Shown here piece by piece: positions 1-11,483 of a stretch of DNA of 64,000 nt. The notes under the pieces were generated by a model. That model saw only the letters and a list, made by a program, of their open reading frames with translations, had not been told where the DNA came from and ran no database searches. The stretch lies in assembly GCA_030280995.1 (NCBI GenBank), contig JASXTE010000003.1:49650474-49714473 (forward strand), given 5' to 3'. A program made the position numbers and the translations under genes. Numbering within the stretch: position 1 is the first letter of the stretch; each line of letters begins with the position of its first letter. This DNA comes from Hemileia vastatrix (Eukaryota; Basidiomycota; Pucciniomycetes; Pucciniales; Zaghouaniaceae).

Positions 1-568
1 AGAAAATAAACAAAGTAATAAAAGAATAAGTGAAAATTTAGATGATTAATTTCATTTGTAGGTATTATAGAAACAGAATAAGATACCTTGAAGTGAAGAA
101 AAGAAGTCTTATTAGAACACTACACATGACTATACAGTAAAGCCCCAGATTTACCTGTAGCTATGAGTGAGCAAGAGGGAAAGTAGGCACCAAGAAAAAG
201 AAACACAAAAAGAAAAAAATAAACAAATTAAAAAAGGAATAAGTGAAAATGTAGATGATTAATTGAATGTGTAATTATGATAGAAACTGAATAAGTTGCC
301 TTAAAGTGAAGAAAAGGAGTCTTGTTAGAAAACTACACATGACTGTAAAATTAAACCCCATATTTACATAAGAGAAAGGTAAAATTAGACAGAATACTGA
401 GTTATGACAAAAGTAAAATATACCTGTAGCATGGAGTGAGAAAGAGGGACAGTAGGCACCAAGAAAAAGAAATGCAAAGAGAAGAAAAATAAACAAATTA
501 ATAAAGGAAGAAGTGAAAATGTAGATGATTGGGAAAAAAACAGATGTTGCTAGTATGGTTTATATAGA
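1..568. repeat. AT-rich flank with degenerate tandem repeat
   Basis: A block that begins near AACAAAGTAATAAAAGAATA recurs in diverged form at about 10, 224 and 491. Each copy is followed by a shared stretch containing AGTAGGCACCAAGAAAAAGA (about 185 and 449). The spacing is about 214 and 267 bases, the second copy carrying an internal insertion. I see no gene here; the 73-codon minus-strand open frame at 275-496 is hydrophobic low-complexity sequence running through the repeat. This is the left flank into which element A inserted. Confidence 0.6.
564..568. other. Target-site duplication of element A, left copy (ATAGA)
   Basis: ATAGA immediately precedes the left LTR (TGTCAGG...) and an identical ATAGA follows the right LTR (...GGCTGACA) at 23765-23769. 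This 5-bp duplication fixes the two ends of element A even though element B1 later split its right LTR. Confidence 0.85.
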
Positions 569-2062
569 TGTCAGGCTGAGGTCAAGTAAAAAGACGTGAA
601 ATAACTTAAATGGTCAGTTTTCTAGAAGATTTTTAATGGTCCTATATGAATACTGTAGTACAAATCCAATAAGTATTAAAATAACTCAAAATAAGGGTCT
701 CAGTAATTCTAATCTCACTAATTATATATGGCTTACAATCTTTATAGTTGGTAGAAAAATAGATTTAATCAATTCAAATACTATTCAAAGACTTTATAAG
801 TACTATTGATATGTATTGTAACTATATTGGTTATATGTTTAATTGTAATGATAAAGAATGTAGAAAACAAGACCCAAAACATCCTCCTTTTATACACAAT
901 AAGTTCCCCAATGAATCCCTTGATTTACCAGTCCTATAAACAGTTAAAGACGCCTCCATCCAACTAATAGACATGTCCATCAACATCCCAAGTGACCCGT
1001 AACATAATTAGAAGTATATCACCCGCCAAAATCCTGTAATAATAGGGAAAATCTATCAAAATTAAAGAATAGGTAAAAAAGAGAGTATATGCATATTATA
1101 CATCAATATAAAAGACTAAAGAGGGAAAATTAAGGTTAATAAGAGCTTAATAATAAGGGGGATTAACAGTAGAAATGATGGTGCTAATCCTGACATTATA
1201 CTGCGTGAAATTCACATCCGAAAATGACCAAAATTGACTTAGAAACCACCTAGAAACCAAAAAAAGGGTGTGAGATGTGGGGTAACTACATGCAGTCCTT
1301 GGAAGGCGCTTGCACGGGTAAATCCTTGACTAACTTTAGGCCAATTTAAGCGTGGTAGTGAAATAAGGCTTCAAGAGTGAGGTTATTAATGAAATTAGTG
1401 CATATAAAGAGGGTCAATGCATTATTAATTAAGCTAGGACACTAAATAAGTGCCTGTTGCCTATTTTAGTGTGTTTCCCCACAGTGGGCGTAGAATGTGG
1501 GGTAATTATGGTGTGAAAAAGCTAATTTTGCTAAAAATGAAGCTATTCAAATGGGAAAAATGCAGGCAGTATGTGGCCAGTACACAGAAGCCATTTCTGG
1601 CATAAAAAACACCAAATTTGAAAAGTGTTATTTTTATGTAGTTAATTAGCCAAATCAATAGTCCTAAATGAGAAAAATTGAACTGTCAAAGCGCATTTTT
1701 AATATCACTAAATTTATAGCACATATAATCAACTTTTAAGTAAAATAAAGCACATTTCTTGTTTTTTGCATAAAACAATGAAAATAACAGCTTTAAGTAT
1801 ACTTAAAAATTATGTAGCCTTATAATTAAGGTTTTTAAGATTAACCTAACATATTTCAACATAATATTAAGTACATAAGACTTATAAAACGTGGATATAT
1901 GCGTGTATATAAGGTGTTATAATGGCATTTTTTGTGTATTATCATAATTTTACCTATGTATACTGTTTGTGTACTTTAATTTATTGTTCCCATGTATAGT
2001 TCATGTGTTTAACATAACTTATAAGTACGTTTTACTCAGTCCTGGGGATATACAGGCTGAAA
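569..2062 (-). repeat. 3' LTR of element A (left copy)
   Basis: Begins TGTCAGGCTGAGG and ends GGCTGAAA; the last bases are mutated from the CTGACA seen in the other copy. It aligns along its whole length with 8799-9547 joined to 23020-23764, and both versions are 1494 bp. There is no coding potential. It contains a GTGTATATAAGGTG TATA-like box near 1911. Confidence 0.92.
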
Positions 2063-2241
2063 CTTGTACACCCAAAAAAAACAATAAAAAAAATGATAAG
2101 TTATACATTTTTTTTATTTATTTGTTATTTTTCAGGTATTCAGATTAATTTTTTAGCATAAAGATTATTCTTTAAAGAAATAAAACATATTAAAATATTA
2201 TGAGTACTGGTTTTTAAACCCTCAGCTGGTTGAACAGAAAT

Positions 2242-3580
2242 TTATATCTGTTTAAATTTTTTAAGAAGGGAGGATAAATTTGAAATTTCTTTTTCAGGTA
2301 TCCATTTATCAAATTCATTTGATTTCCCCCTAAATCTTAATAAATACTCAGTTCCTTTTTCCTTAGTAAGGATTCTTTTCTTGAGTATTTTTTCAATCTC
2401 TTCTTTTTCCACAATTATTTCAGGTTGCTTTTTAGGCCTACCCCTTCTTTTTGGAAATAAGTCAGGATCATTTGCATGGTAAGGTTTCAATAATGAGATA
2501 GGGAAAACTGGATGTTTCCTATCATATGGGGCATATAATATGACTTCCACTGCATTATTACCAACCATTTTTCTTACTACAAGAGGTCCTACAAAGGGAT
2601 CCTTTAATTTAACATTACCTTGTAAGTTAAAATGTAGTGTTGAAATTAGGACTTCATCTCCTTTTTTGAACTCAAATTCTTTATGAGACTTATCCCACCT
2701 TTTCTTCTTGTATTCAAAAGCTTTTTGAATGCATTCTTCTGCATGTTTTCTACACATTTGTTGCATATGAAAAAAGGATTTAGTACCAGGGTGTATGTCT
2801 AACCATTGTAATTTATTTAAATGATTTACTGGGGTATTTGGTACGTATTCCAGCCAGAGTTCAAATGGTTTCTTCTCTGTTACAGGATGAGTTGTGCTGT
2901 TATAAGCAAATTCAAGTCCAGGAATTAATGTTACCCAGTCATGTGTGAATTTCTCATTGTCTTTGTATTCTAATACAAAGGCACAATATCTTCTGATCAT
3001 GTCTTCAAGAGTTTTTATCATTCTTTCAGCTAAGCCATCAGTTTGTGGATGGTGTGCTGTAGACAATTTCAATTGACAACCTGATCCTTCCATCAAAGAT
3101 GTCCAGAAATCTGAAGTAAATTTAGGGTCTCTATCAGAGATTATGGCTTTGGGGAACCCAGCAGTATTCATCATTTGAGTCCACCACAGTAATTCCAAGT
3201 CTTTTTCAGATACCTCTTTATGGGTAGGGATAAAATTACACATTTTTGTTAATCTATCCACAATTACCCAGCAAGAATTGAAAATTTCTTTTCCTGCTAA
3301 TGGCAAGCCAGTGACAAAATCCATGTTTATAATTTCCCATGGAGCTTTTGGCTGTTCTATTTGTTGTAACAACCCAGCTCTCTTCCCAGTTAATCTTTTA
3401 GATTTCTGACAAGAGTCACATGTTTCAATGTATTTTTGTACATCTTCTTTCATGTTTATTCACCAGGCTGTATTTTTAACTCTGGTTAATGTTTTGTTAA
3501 AATCAAAATGACCAGCAAAGATGTCATCATGACAAGTACTCAACATTAACTCCTTCATAGTAGGTGGTATTACTATTACA
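2242..3580 (-). pseudogene. Integrase with C-terminal chromodomain (element A)
   Basis: The longest surviving frame of element A pol (403 codons, 3453 to 2242). It begins inside the integrase zinc-binding domain, where the CDSC pair is at residues 12-15. The rve catalytic core carries all three acidic residues: D45 in NMDFVTG, D107 in SDRDPKF and E143 in LAERM. The C-terminal part (about residues 345-400) reads as a chromodomain, with EKILKKR, EYLLRFRGK and EFDKWIPE matching the chromovirus pattern. In known chromoviruses this domain steers integration to modified histones. The histidine half of the zinc finger lies upstream (3454-3580) past a stop codon, so the domain is broken. It is placed next to the 3' LTR, as expected for a Ty3/Gypsy order. 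Confidence 0.9.
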
Positions 3581-5184
3581 TTACTTAGCTTTTTCCTGTA
3601 ATATGTATCCATCTTCAATTGACAGTTTACCATTTTCCAATGCGTTTCTATACTTTGGAGGCAAGGTTTTAATTAATGCACTCATGGAGGCATTAGTTCG
3701 ATCATTTAGAATGGTAGATAGTTTAGTCAAATCTTTATCAGATGAATAATTTTTGAATATAGTTTGGATAAACTCCTCCTCTAAATCCACTATATAAATC
3801 CCAAATATATGTATAACCTCATTTTCAGGCACATAAGCTGGGTTGTCGGTATCATTTGGCAAAGGACTTCTGGATAATAAATCCACATTAGAATCCAATT
3901 TTGCTGCTCTATGAGTGATTGTCATTCCTCCTCTTTACTCTTGTACAGCTAGTTTCCATCTAAAAATGTGCCTATTAGGGGTTTTCATGTTTAAGAATGA
4001 TTTTACTGCACTGCAATCTGTTATTAGTTCAAACTTCTGGTCTTCCAGATATTAATGAAGTTTCTCCAAGGCCCACACCACAACTGAGAATTCCAGTTGG
4101 GTAGCACCATACCTTAATTCTGTCTTTCTTAAGGTTCTGTATATATAAAAGATAACTATTTCAGATAATTTTCCATTTATTACCTGTTTTTGCTGTAAAG
4201 CAGCACCTAACCCTATGAAGCTTGCATCAGTGCACAAGATAAAAGGTAGGGTAAAATCTGGCACTCCCATTATTGGAGCTGACATTAAACATTCCTTCAA
4301 TTTATTAAAGGTGTGTTGTCTTTCATTATTCCAAATGAAAGCCTCATTTTTCATTATTAATGTGGTTAAAGGAGCTGCAATGGATTGGTAGCTTTTTATA
4401 TACTGTCTATAATATCCACACATACCCAAAAAATTTTGAAAATCTTTTACATTCTTAGGTATACCAATGTTTTTGATTTCTGCCACCTTATTCTGGTCAA
4501 CACAAATTTGTAATCCAGATACAACATGTTCAAGTACTTTCAAGGATTGAAATCCAAACTTACATTTCTTTAACGCAATTGTCATATTAATTTCATCCAT
4601 ATTTTGAAAGACTCTCTTCAGGTGATTTAAATGTTCATCATATGTTTTTGAGAACACTATGACATCATCAATATAAAACAAAAGCCATCCTTCAACCATT
4701 TATTGATGAAAGACACTATCCATCAATTTTTGGAAGACTGAAGGCACATTCTTTGGGCCAAATGACATTCTTACATACTTATATATTCCCATATGTGTGG
4801 TTATTAATAAGTAATTTTGAGAATTATTTTCCACAGGAATCTGGTGGTAACCTTTTTTCCATCCAGACAGGAAATATATTTTGCTCCTTGTAAGGTAGCA
4901 TGAATAGAAGCTATCCTTGGTAGAGGGTAAATATCATCTACAGTGTATGTATTCAGAGCCCTATAATCACCGCATAATCTTGCCTTATCTTTTTCATAAG
5001 AGATTAATACTGGTGAAATGACACAATACTTAGGTGTTGTGTCTAATTTTTCAACAATAACCATTTACAAAAACATTTTTATATTGTCTTCAATATCTTT
5101 CCTTTTTGCAGGAGATGTTGGGTAAGGTTTCTTTTTCAAGCTGCCAGGAATATTATCCAAGTCAAAACTTAAAGAGATTTTCAT
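3581..5184 (-). pseudogene. Reverse transcriptase and RNase H (element A)
   Basis: Broken into at least three open pieces. 5064-4804 holds the RT fingers (RLCGDYRALN, YPLPRI) and motif A (CLDGKK). 4699-4052 holds the catalytic YIDD at residues 9-12, the thumb/connection region (LGMCGYYRQYI) and the RNase H start (LCTDAS). 3925-3581 holds the end of RNase H (HRAAKLDSNVDLLSR). Between the first two pieces homology to the RT palm continues in another frame (FGPKNVPSVFQ), ending in a stop just before the methionine at 4699, so there is at least one frameshift plus stops. It is a dead copy. Family assignment is secure from YIDD and the domain order. Confidence 0.9.
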
Positions 5185-5970
5185 CTAATGGTCTTTGACC
5201 AATCCAAGTTCATTTGAACCATGGGCAAATGCTATAGGATAAGATTTTATCAATCTCAAAATATTGTCTTCTTCAATTTTTGAGAGTTGAGGACTGAAAG
5301 AGGCCTTTTGGATTTCATTGTCCAATTCTACCACTTCAGTAGTGGCTCTTCCACCCTGCAGTTGTTCCTCTCTAGGAGAAATGGAATACACTAAATTTTC
5401 AGAACATATCTTGAATTTTCTCTTACCATTCATGCCTATAGTGAAGAAACTGTTTGCAGGATCTAGTATAATGCCAAATTTTTTCAATAAGTCATTTCCA
5501 ATAATAAACCAATCACTGCAATTATTATTATCCATTACAACAAATTCACACACTGCTCTGACATATCCATTATTATACTTAAAAAATACAGCAGTTTTAT
5601 ATTTGCCAATTGGATTTAAAACTGAACCAAAACCCCTCCAATTCTTTGTCTGAACAGGTTCTAGTTTTTCCATAAACTTACTGTCAAGTTTAATCAATGT
5701 ATTAATAGAAACTAAACTATCTGCAGCCCCAGTGTCAAGAATGGCATTCATTTCTCTTCCACATATAATAACAGGTGCTCTTATAAGTGTTATTTTGTAA
5801 GTATCATGAGATACATCTTTAATTATTTCAGCTTCTTCAATGGAAGTTAAAGATGTATCTGTATGAGGTATAGCATCATTCAGGAACATAATATCCTGTT
5901 CTAATACAAATATCTCATGTTCATCATCACTGTAAGAAATTTTACTTTTACAATCCTCACTGGATTCCAT
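5185..5970 (-). pseudogene. Retropepsin-like aspartic protease segment (element A)
   Basis: A 261-codon frame containing the retropepsin signature ILDTGAADS, with the catalytic aspartate at residue 79 and a flap-like region following. In Ty3/Gypsy elements this protease cleaves the Gag-Pol polyprotein. It lies between the gag remnant and RT, the expected position. The frame closes at 5185 in a TAG, after which sequence leading into RT continues, so the protease-RT junction is broken. The N-terminal about 50 residues are acidic (SDDEHEIFVLEQD) and probably the gag-pro linker. Confidence 0.85.
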
Positions 5971-6006
5971 GTTCTCATCTTCATGATTACTTGGTTCAGA
6001 ATTTGG

Positions 6007-7284
6007 TCAGGTTTCAATAACATTAATTCTTTTCTTACACATGTGACCCTTAACCCAAGGTTCACTACATTTATAAAAAGTGATATTTTCTTGTCTTTTA
6101 GGGAAAAGGGGAGCTAAAGGTTTTTTCTTCTCCACTGGTAATTTACTTGTAATAGGTTTTACTATGTCAACACTTTGTCTGTAATTATTATACTTGGTGT
6201 CATATTTGTGGTTTAATAATATTTCATTGCATACATTAATGAACCCAGAGGTATCTCTGATGGTTTCAGTTCTAGCTACAATAATGTCTCTAACTGATAT
6301 AGGCAATTTATATATTATTATTTCTTTCCACTCATCATAATCCATTTTTGGATCCCTAGCCTTCATGATTTTTATTAAATTCATTAAAAAGACCATGGGT
6401 TTATCTCCAGCATTTGAATTATATCTGGCTCTTTCATACAATCTTTGTTGAGTGATTCTGAATTTTGGGCCACCAAATTGCCTTTCAATTAGTGCCTTCC
6501 ATTCATTCCAGGAGTAGTTAATTCCCTCACTCAATACAGATTCAAACCATAATAAGGCCACATCTGTAAATAAAGATATCAACTTTGATGTAATTTCTTC
6601 ATCAGGTAATTTGAATCAAAATTTTAAGTTATCAATTCTTTGAATGAATTGTTTCCAATAAGATTTTGAATCCCCATCAAAAGAAGGGTACTGATCTAAC
6701 TTAGGCCAGTTCTTTTGGCTAGTTTTTGCTTCCCTAACCTGAGGAATATTGAGTAATTCACTTACTTTAGAAAGATGATAATTTATTTCATCTTTTACTG
6801 ATTTTATATTCTCAGAGCCCATGACACTATGTTAATGTTCAATCATTGGTTTATCATCAGAGTGTTTCATAAAAACTGGTACTCTTTCAACATAAGAGGT
6901 ATTATCTTTTATTTTATCAGTATTTTTCAAAATGTTACCTACTTCAATTTCTACTCTTTGTAACCTATCTTTTATTACAGGTACATGTGTTAAGGTATCA
7001 TTCACATTTGAAAAAGACATTTTTACACGTCCCTCTATGGTAGCCATAATATTCTGAGAGTGTTCTAATTTACTTTCTAAATTTCTAATCTCAGAGTTCA
7101 ATCTTTTATTTTCATTGGTTAATTCATTATTTGAATTCTCAATAATTTTTAACCTATTTGCTGTTGTACTCAATGATTGTGTGAGTGTCAACAATACACT
7201 TTCTGTATTATTGTTTGACTCTTTAGAGAACTCTTCCAATTTTTCAATTCTTAAGAATAATTTACTTATTATTTTTGATTCCAT
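6007..7284 (-). pseudogene. Gag: coiled coil, capsid-like region and degenerate zinc knuckle (element A)
   Basis: Three open pieces in order. 7284-6832 is 150 codons of heptad-rich coiled coil (LRIEKLEEF, IENSNNELTNENKRLNSEI). 6822-6616 ends in a capsid start (YPSFDGDSKSYWKQF). 6582-6007 is a Retrotrans_gag-type helical region (LWFESVLSEG, WNEWKALIERQFG). The zinc knuckle near 6045-6085 reads FYKCSEPWVKGHMC, where the first cysteine of the usual CX2CX4HX4C box has become phenylalanine. Stops or frameshifts separate the pieces. Together they form a single decayed gag gene directly upstream of the protease. Confidence 0.82.
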
Positions 7285-7311
7285 TGGATTTTCTTATAAA
7301 AAATATTCAAT

Positions 7312-8116
7312 TTTTTTCCATGTCTAACTCAGAAGACTCATCATCAGGTTCAAGATTTAATTCATTTGGTTCCAATTTTATATTAATAGCATTATCCTGC
7401 TGATCAATAAAACTATTTACATTGTCCTCATTTAAAGACAAGTTTAACATATCATTATCAAATGAATAATTCTTTAGATCCTCATCAAATATATCTAAAA
7501 ATTACTTATCAATCTCATTACCTATAAGTAATTCATTGTTAGGATGATATAATTGATCATGAGAAGATGGAAAACTTACAAAGGTCTTATCCCACTTCCC
7601 CTGCCTCTCCTTGCCTTTCCCCTGTAAGGGTGACTGCTGGAGCCCTTCTGTTGTGGAGGGTTGTTGTAATTTTGGGCGTACCAATCCCACTTCCATTTTC
7701 TGACTGTAATTTTTTGGTCCTCCTCTTGGACTGGAGGTGTTGCTATGGAATTGCTTGGTGGCACTATTTGTGGTTGAGCCTTTATATCCACAAGATCCTG
7801 GTTGACTTGTACAAAACCCTGTACTGCCCTTTTCTCCAGATTGTTTATCTGGTCTACAATGTTTTTGACTCTTATGGTGAGGGTATTCAGTAGGGTGGAG
7901 AGAAAGTGAATTTGCTCTTGTAATGTGTTTTTGGTTTTCTTTATTGATACTTGTTTTAAGAGTCTTTCCCTTTCCTCCAAGGACATTAGTGGGGTGTTGT
8001 TTATGATGGGACATTCCTGTCCCTCCATTTGAATGTCCTGAAACAGGTCTTTCAGCTCTAGGTCTTAAGTTATAAGGTTTTGCCTTATTACTTACAATGT
8101 AATTGTTGTCACACAT
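7312..8116 (-). pseudogene. Extra ORF upstream of gag in element A: coiled-coil, RG-rich and acidic protein
   Basis: Between the 5' LTR and gag there is a frame-broken coding region. It starts at an ATG at 8116 with a basic N-terminus containing KPYNLRPRA. After a frame change it continues as a coiled coil (8028-7576; SLEERERLLKQ, LTIRVKNIVDQINNLEKR) with an arginine/glycine-rich end (RGKARRGRGSG). It then returns to the first frame for an acidic C-terminal part that runs beyond a stop at 7502 towards 7312. Composition shifts from basic to coiled-coil to acidic, as in a real protein rather than noise. It may be an ORF0, or the true N-terminal half of gag separated by decay. Function unknown. 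Confidence 0.5.
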
Positions 8117-8798
8117 ATTGTACGTGGAATTTATTTTCTAAAACAATTGAAATTTAGATATGAAAAATTCAATGAAGGAGTTTTATCAGTATTTATCAAT
8201 ACCTGAAGACAATTATATTGCTTACTTATAGGTATGACGTGAATTTCTAAGTGCCAAAAAGTCAAATATGCTTCTATGTGGTCACTTGATTTAACTTGTA
8301 TACAATATGTAGCTGTGTTTTTATATTTAAAAAAGAAAATTTGTCAGTAAGATTCTTTCTAAATATTAAATGAATTTTACAAACCAATAAAAAGGGATTA
8401 AGAGTCCTGTTAAAAGAAAACAATTAATCAGTTTAATTGGTTATCATCTGCAAAGATCACAAATTTAATTAGTCTATTGACAGACTCCCACTAAGAACAG
8501 TTTTATGTTAAATTAGTGGCAAAAAATTTTTTATCTGCAAAGATCACAAATTTAATTGGTCTATTGACAGACCCAAAAATAACAATTATATGTTAATTTA
8601 GTAGTAAAATTGTTGATTCAATATCACAATTTTATTATATAACAGGGCTTCTTTTTCTGAAATCACTATATAAGTGACCCCAACCTGTTGTAATTATCCA
8701 AAAATTTCTATAGGGATTTTATTTACTTGTAGCCTCTTTTTTGAATTTTTTACTTACTGGAAGATAACCAACATAATTCTTGAGGAAAGGCCCCCAAT
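8117..8798 (-). other. 5' leader of element A with a 40-bp direct repeat and possible primer-binding site
   Basis: No gene. A roughly 40-bp block starting ATCTGCAAAGATCACAAATT occurs at 8446-8485 and again at 8533-8572. Immediately inside the LTR (minus strand, 2 nt after ...CTGACA) is TGGGGGCCTTTCCTC, which has the position and TGG start of a primer-binding site. I cannot name the tRNA. Confidence 0.5.
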
Positions 8799-9547
8799 TG
8801 TCAGGCTGAGGTCAAGTACAAAGACATGAACTAGCTTGAATGGTCAGTTGTCTAGAAGATTTTTAATGGTACTATATGAATACGGTAGTACAAATCCAAT
8901 AAGTATTAAAATAGCTCAAAATAAGGGTCTCAGTAATTCTAACCTCACTAATTATATATGGCTTACAATCTTTATAGTTGGTAGAAAAATTAATTTAATA
9001 AATTCAGATACTATTCAAAGACTTTATAAGTAATATTGATATGTATTGTAATTGTATTGGTTATATGCTTAATTGTAATGATAAAGAATGTAGAAAACAA
9101 GACCCAAAACCTTATCCTTTTATACAGAATAAGTTCCCCAATGAAACCCTTGATTTACCAGTCCTATACACAGTTAATGACGCCTCCATCCAGCTAATAG
9201 ACATGTCCATCAACATCCCAAGTGACCCGTAACATAATTAGAAGTATATCACCCGCCAAAATCCTGTAATAATAGGGAAAATCCATCAAAATTAAAAAAT
9301 AAGTAAAAAAGAGAGTATATGCATATTATACATCAATATAAAATACTAAAGAGGGAAAATTAAGGTTAATAAGAGCTTAATAATAAGGGGGATTCACAGT
9401 AGAAATGATGGGGCTAATACTGACACTATACTACGTGAAATTCCCATCCAAAAATGACCAAAATTGACTTAGAAACCACCTAGAAACCCAAAAAAGGGCA
9501 AGAGATGTGGGGTAACTACATGCAGTCCTTGGAAGACGCTTGCACGG
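8799..9547 (-). repeat. 5' LTR of element A, first part (interrupted by B1)
   Basis: Starts TGTCAGGCTGAGG and matches the left LTR until GCTTGCACGG at 9547, where B1 begins. The match resumes at 23020. 749 + 745 bases gives 1494, the same length as the uninterrupted copy. Two small open frames inside (8836-9033 and 9041-9232) also run through the left LTR in damaged form and are not genes. Confidence 0.92.
9544..9547. other. Target-site duplication of B1 (ACGG), left copy
   Basis: ACGG sits directly before TATGGTAAGG, and an identical ACGG follows ...GGCTACCACA at 23016-23019. Joining the flanks through one ACGG restores the uninterrupted LTR sequence seen at about 1310-1330 (GCTTGCACGGGTAAATCC). 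Confidence 0.9.
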
Positions 9548-10665
9548 TATGGTAAGGTAAACTCTTACAGTCGCCTTGCTGTAAGCAGAATCCGGAGGAG
9601 ATATATGGATTTAGCTGAAAACCCCGTCCTTCCAATAAAAATAACAAAATGGGAATTCTAAATCACTAAGCTAACCAATCTACTTGAATCTGGTTGATAA
9701 AAATAATGAAACTCTAAAATATTTAACGCTTATTGAGATTAAATGAAAGTGGCTGTTGAGAAAGAAATACTGATAACAACAATTAGGGTGTACCAGTGAA
9801 AGATCTGTAAAGATTGACTTTTATGTTTTTATAATATTTTAAATTTATATGAGACAGCAATAATCAAGTCCCAGCGATGAAGACCTTTCTAAAGATACCC
9901 TGTATGAAGTGTGATTTAAGTTGTTGAGTAGTATTTCTAAAATGTTATATATAAAATATAATGTTATAAGGGTATTACAATTTATTTAATTTGTTGAGTA
10001 ATAAAAAATGAGACCGTGGTGGTTAATGATTAAGCTGTATGATGTGTCCCCCCCCTCAATTTCGAGTTTGAGAGTCGCTTAAGTATTCCTAGTCACGTGC
10101 CTAAGTTTTCCCCTCCAGAGCTCTTCCAGAGTCAATCCGGAGCCCGTACGGAGTCCGTACGGAGTCCGTACGGAGTCGAAACGGAGTCTGTCCGGACTTC
10201 CGGACTCAATTTAGAACCTTAAAACCATAATAAAAAATCTAGAAAAATTACACATAATAGAGCTACTTCCCCTTTACCTACCAAACTAATTTTCGTAGTC
10301 TGCGCAGCTCTAATTACCCCGTGAAAATTCATCAAAGTTAAGTAATTTTTGAAAACGTAAATATTTCTATAAAACTTTAAAATTCATTTAAAAATATAAG
10401 AAAAATAGTAAAAATTCTGGGAAAATTTCCCAAGGTTCTTGAGTGACTCGACTTGATACTTATAAATTTTCAGACCCTAAAAATAAGTTTTCTCCGTAAA
10501 ATAAATTGTATTTGTGTAGGCATTTGCTCGTGACCAATTTCTTCATATTTAAAACTCCAATAAATTAAATAAAACCCTTTTATAAAAAATAATAACGCCA
10601 ATCTTGCACGCTGTAATAACTCCATTTACATATTTAGGTGCCGTACTAAACTTTAGGCTACCACA
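9548..10665 (-). repeat. 3' LTR of B1
   Basis: In element sense TGTGGTAG...TACCATA: short imperfect inverted ends, with a terminal TA instead of the usual CA. It contains a palindromic TTTTATAAAA TATA-like box at 10578-10587 close to the inner edge and a CGG/CCG-rich array at 10137-10200. It is nearly identical to 21898-23015. Confidence 0.95.
10137..10200. promoter_or_regulatory. CGG/CCG tandem array in B1 LTR
   Basis: A run of 10-11-bp units built from CCGTACGG and GGACTCCG palindromes (for example ACGGAGTCCGTACGGAGTCC). The same array is at about 22489-22552 in the other B1 LTR and 43041-43132 and 54838-54892 in the B2 LTRs, where unit number differs. Inverted or everted CGG triplets are the classical half-sites of fungal Zn2Cys6 factors. 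A regulatory role here is inferred. Confidence 0.5.
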
Positions 10666-10677
10666 TCCTCCCTCCAA
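10666..10677 (-). other. Polypurine tract of B1
   Basis: In element sense TTGGAGGGAGGA directly abuts the TGTGG start of the 3' LTR. The same tract sits next to the 3' LTRs of B2 (54357-54368) and D (55821-55810). It is the expected plus-strand DNA primer in reverse transcription. Confidence 0.88.
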
Positions 10678-10788
10678 TCGAGAATGTCCCCATTCTTAAA
10701 ACTTTGCATAAGTGGTTGAACACAATATTCATCTTTAACCTTCAACCACCATCTTCTTTAATCAACTATAAAATTCATCTTCATCAAT

Positions 10789-11483
10789 ATGTCTTCCAAA
10801 GAACTTGTCACTCCATGTGAGCTCTGCGCTCGATACCAGGTACCTTGTTTAATGTCCAATCCTAATCTTCCTGGCAGAACAGCTTGCGACTTATGCCGTG
10901 TGAAAAAAGTCAAATGCAACCGGCCAATAGTTCCTTCTAAAACAAACGTATATTTAGGACCAGCAGCTCTCCCTGATCCCTCAACTTCTAAAAAGCGATC
11001 CAAAATTCCTGTCTTCTTAAAACGAATAAGGTCAAAAACAGCTTCAAAAGTTCAATCTTCATCAACGGATCCCGGCCTAATTTTGCCTTCACAAGATCCT
11101 AATCCTATAACGCCAGTACCCCCAACTAAGTTTGCTGAGACTATGTTTCCTGGCTCTAAATGTAAGACCCTATTTATCTTACTAAAAAAAAAACTTTTAA
11201 TCAAAATTGACTAAACCTATGACTTAATAACATATTTGAACTTCTAGCTGTCGAAATAACCAACACTGATGATGTTGGTAGAGTGAAGACGGACTATATC
11301 AATCATTACCCAAATTTTCATCGCTATCTTTTTCTTGACTTTACCAATGAGTTGAAACGAAAAATGCTGGCCTATTTTCAAGAAACTCCAGCTAATAACC
11401 ATGAAGACCTCATGAAAAGAAGAATTTTAATGCAAAGCTTTGATAATGATGTTGAACAATTTCAAAGAAATTATCTTTCCTAA
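10789..11483 (+). CDS. Antisense gene a1 in B1: Zn2Cys6-like cluster protein, two exons
   Basis: A 202-residue protein encoded opposite to gag-pol. Exon 1 is 10789-11161. The intron 11162-11247 (86 nt, GTAAGA...CTTCTAG) joins in frame to exon 2, 11248-11483. The N-terminus has cysteines at 10, 13, 20, 33, 36 and 43, spacing CX2CX6CX12CX2CX6C, which is the Zn2Cys6 binuclear-cluster spacing; the second half ACDLCRVKKVKC is very like canonical clusters. A Ser/Pro/Lys-rich linker follows, then an amphipathic helical exon 2 (NELKRKMLAYFQET, NDVEQFQRNYL). There is no typical fungal transcription-factor middle domain. The start is a real ATG about 120 bp from the 3' LTR, whose TTTTATAAAA box lies about 200 bp upstream. 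B2 carries the same gene intact with the same exon lengths. A nuclear DNA-binding role is inferred. Confidence 0.75.
11162..11247 (+). other. Spliceosomal intron of antisense gene a1
   Basis: Donor GTAAGA, acceptor CTTCTAG, 86 nt. Removal keeps the frame from exon 1 to exon 2, and the same junctions exist in the B2 copy (87 nt, 53872-53786). Because the gene is antisense to the element's genomic RNA, the intron is not recognised in that RNA and would survive retrotransposition. Confidence 0.75.

Noticed and set aside
2063..2241. Polypurine tract for element A
   Set aside because: The sequence next to its 3' LTR is T-rich in element sense, and I could not find a convincing purine run.
10758..11003. 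81-codon minus-strand frame overlapping a1 (and 54031-54276)
   Set aside because: Complementary shadow of a1 exon 1. The plus-strand gene has cysteine spacing and a valid intron.
10789..11483. Calling a1 a proven transcription factor
   Set aside because: Only the cluster spacing is seen. There is no fungal_trans domain, and the short protein could bind RNA or DNA or be something else.
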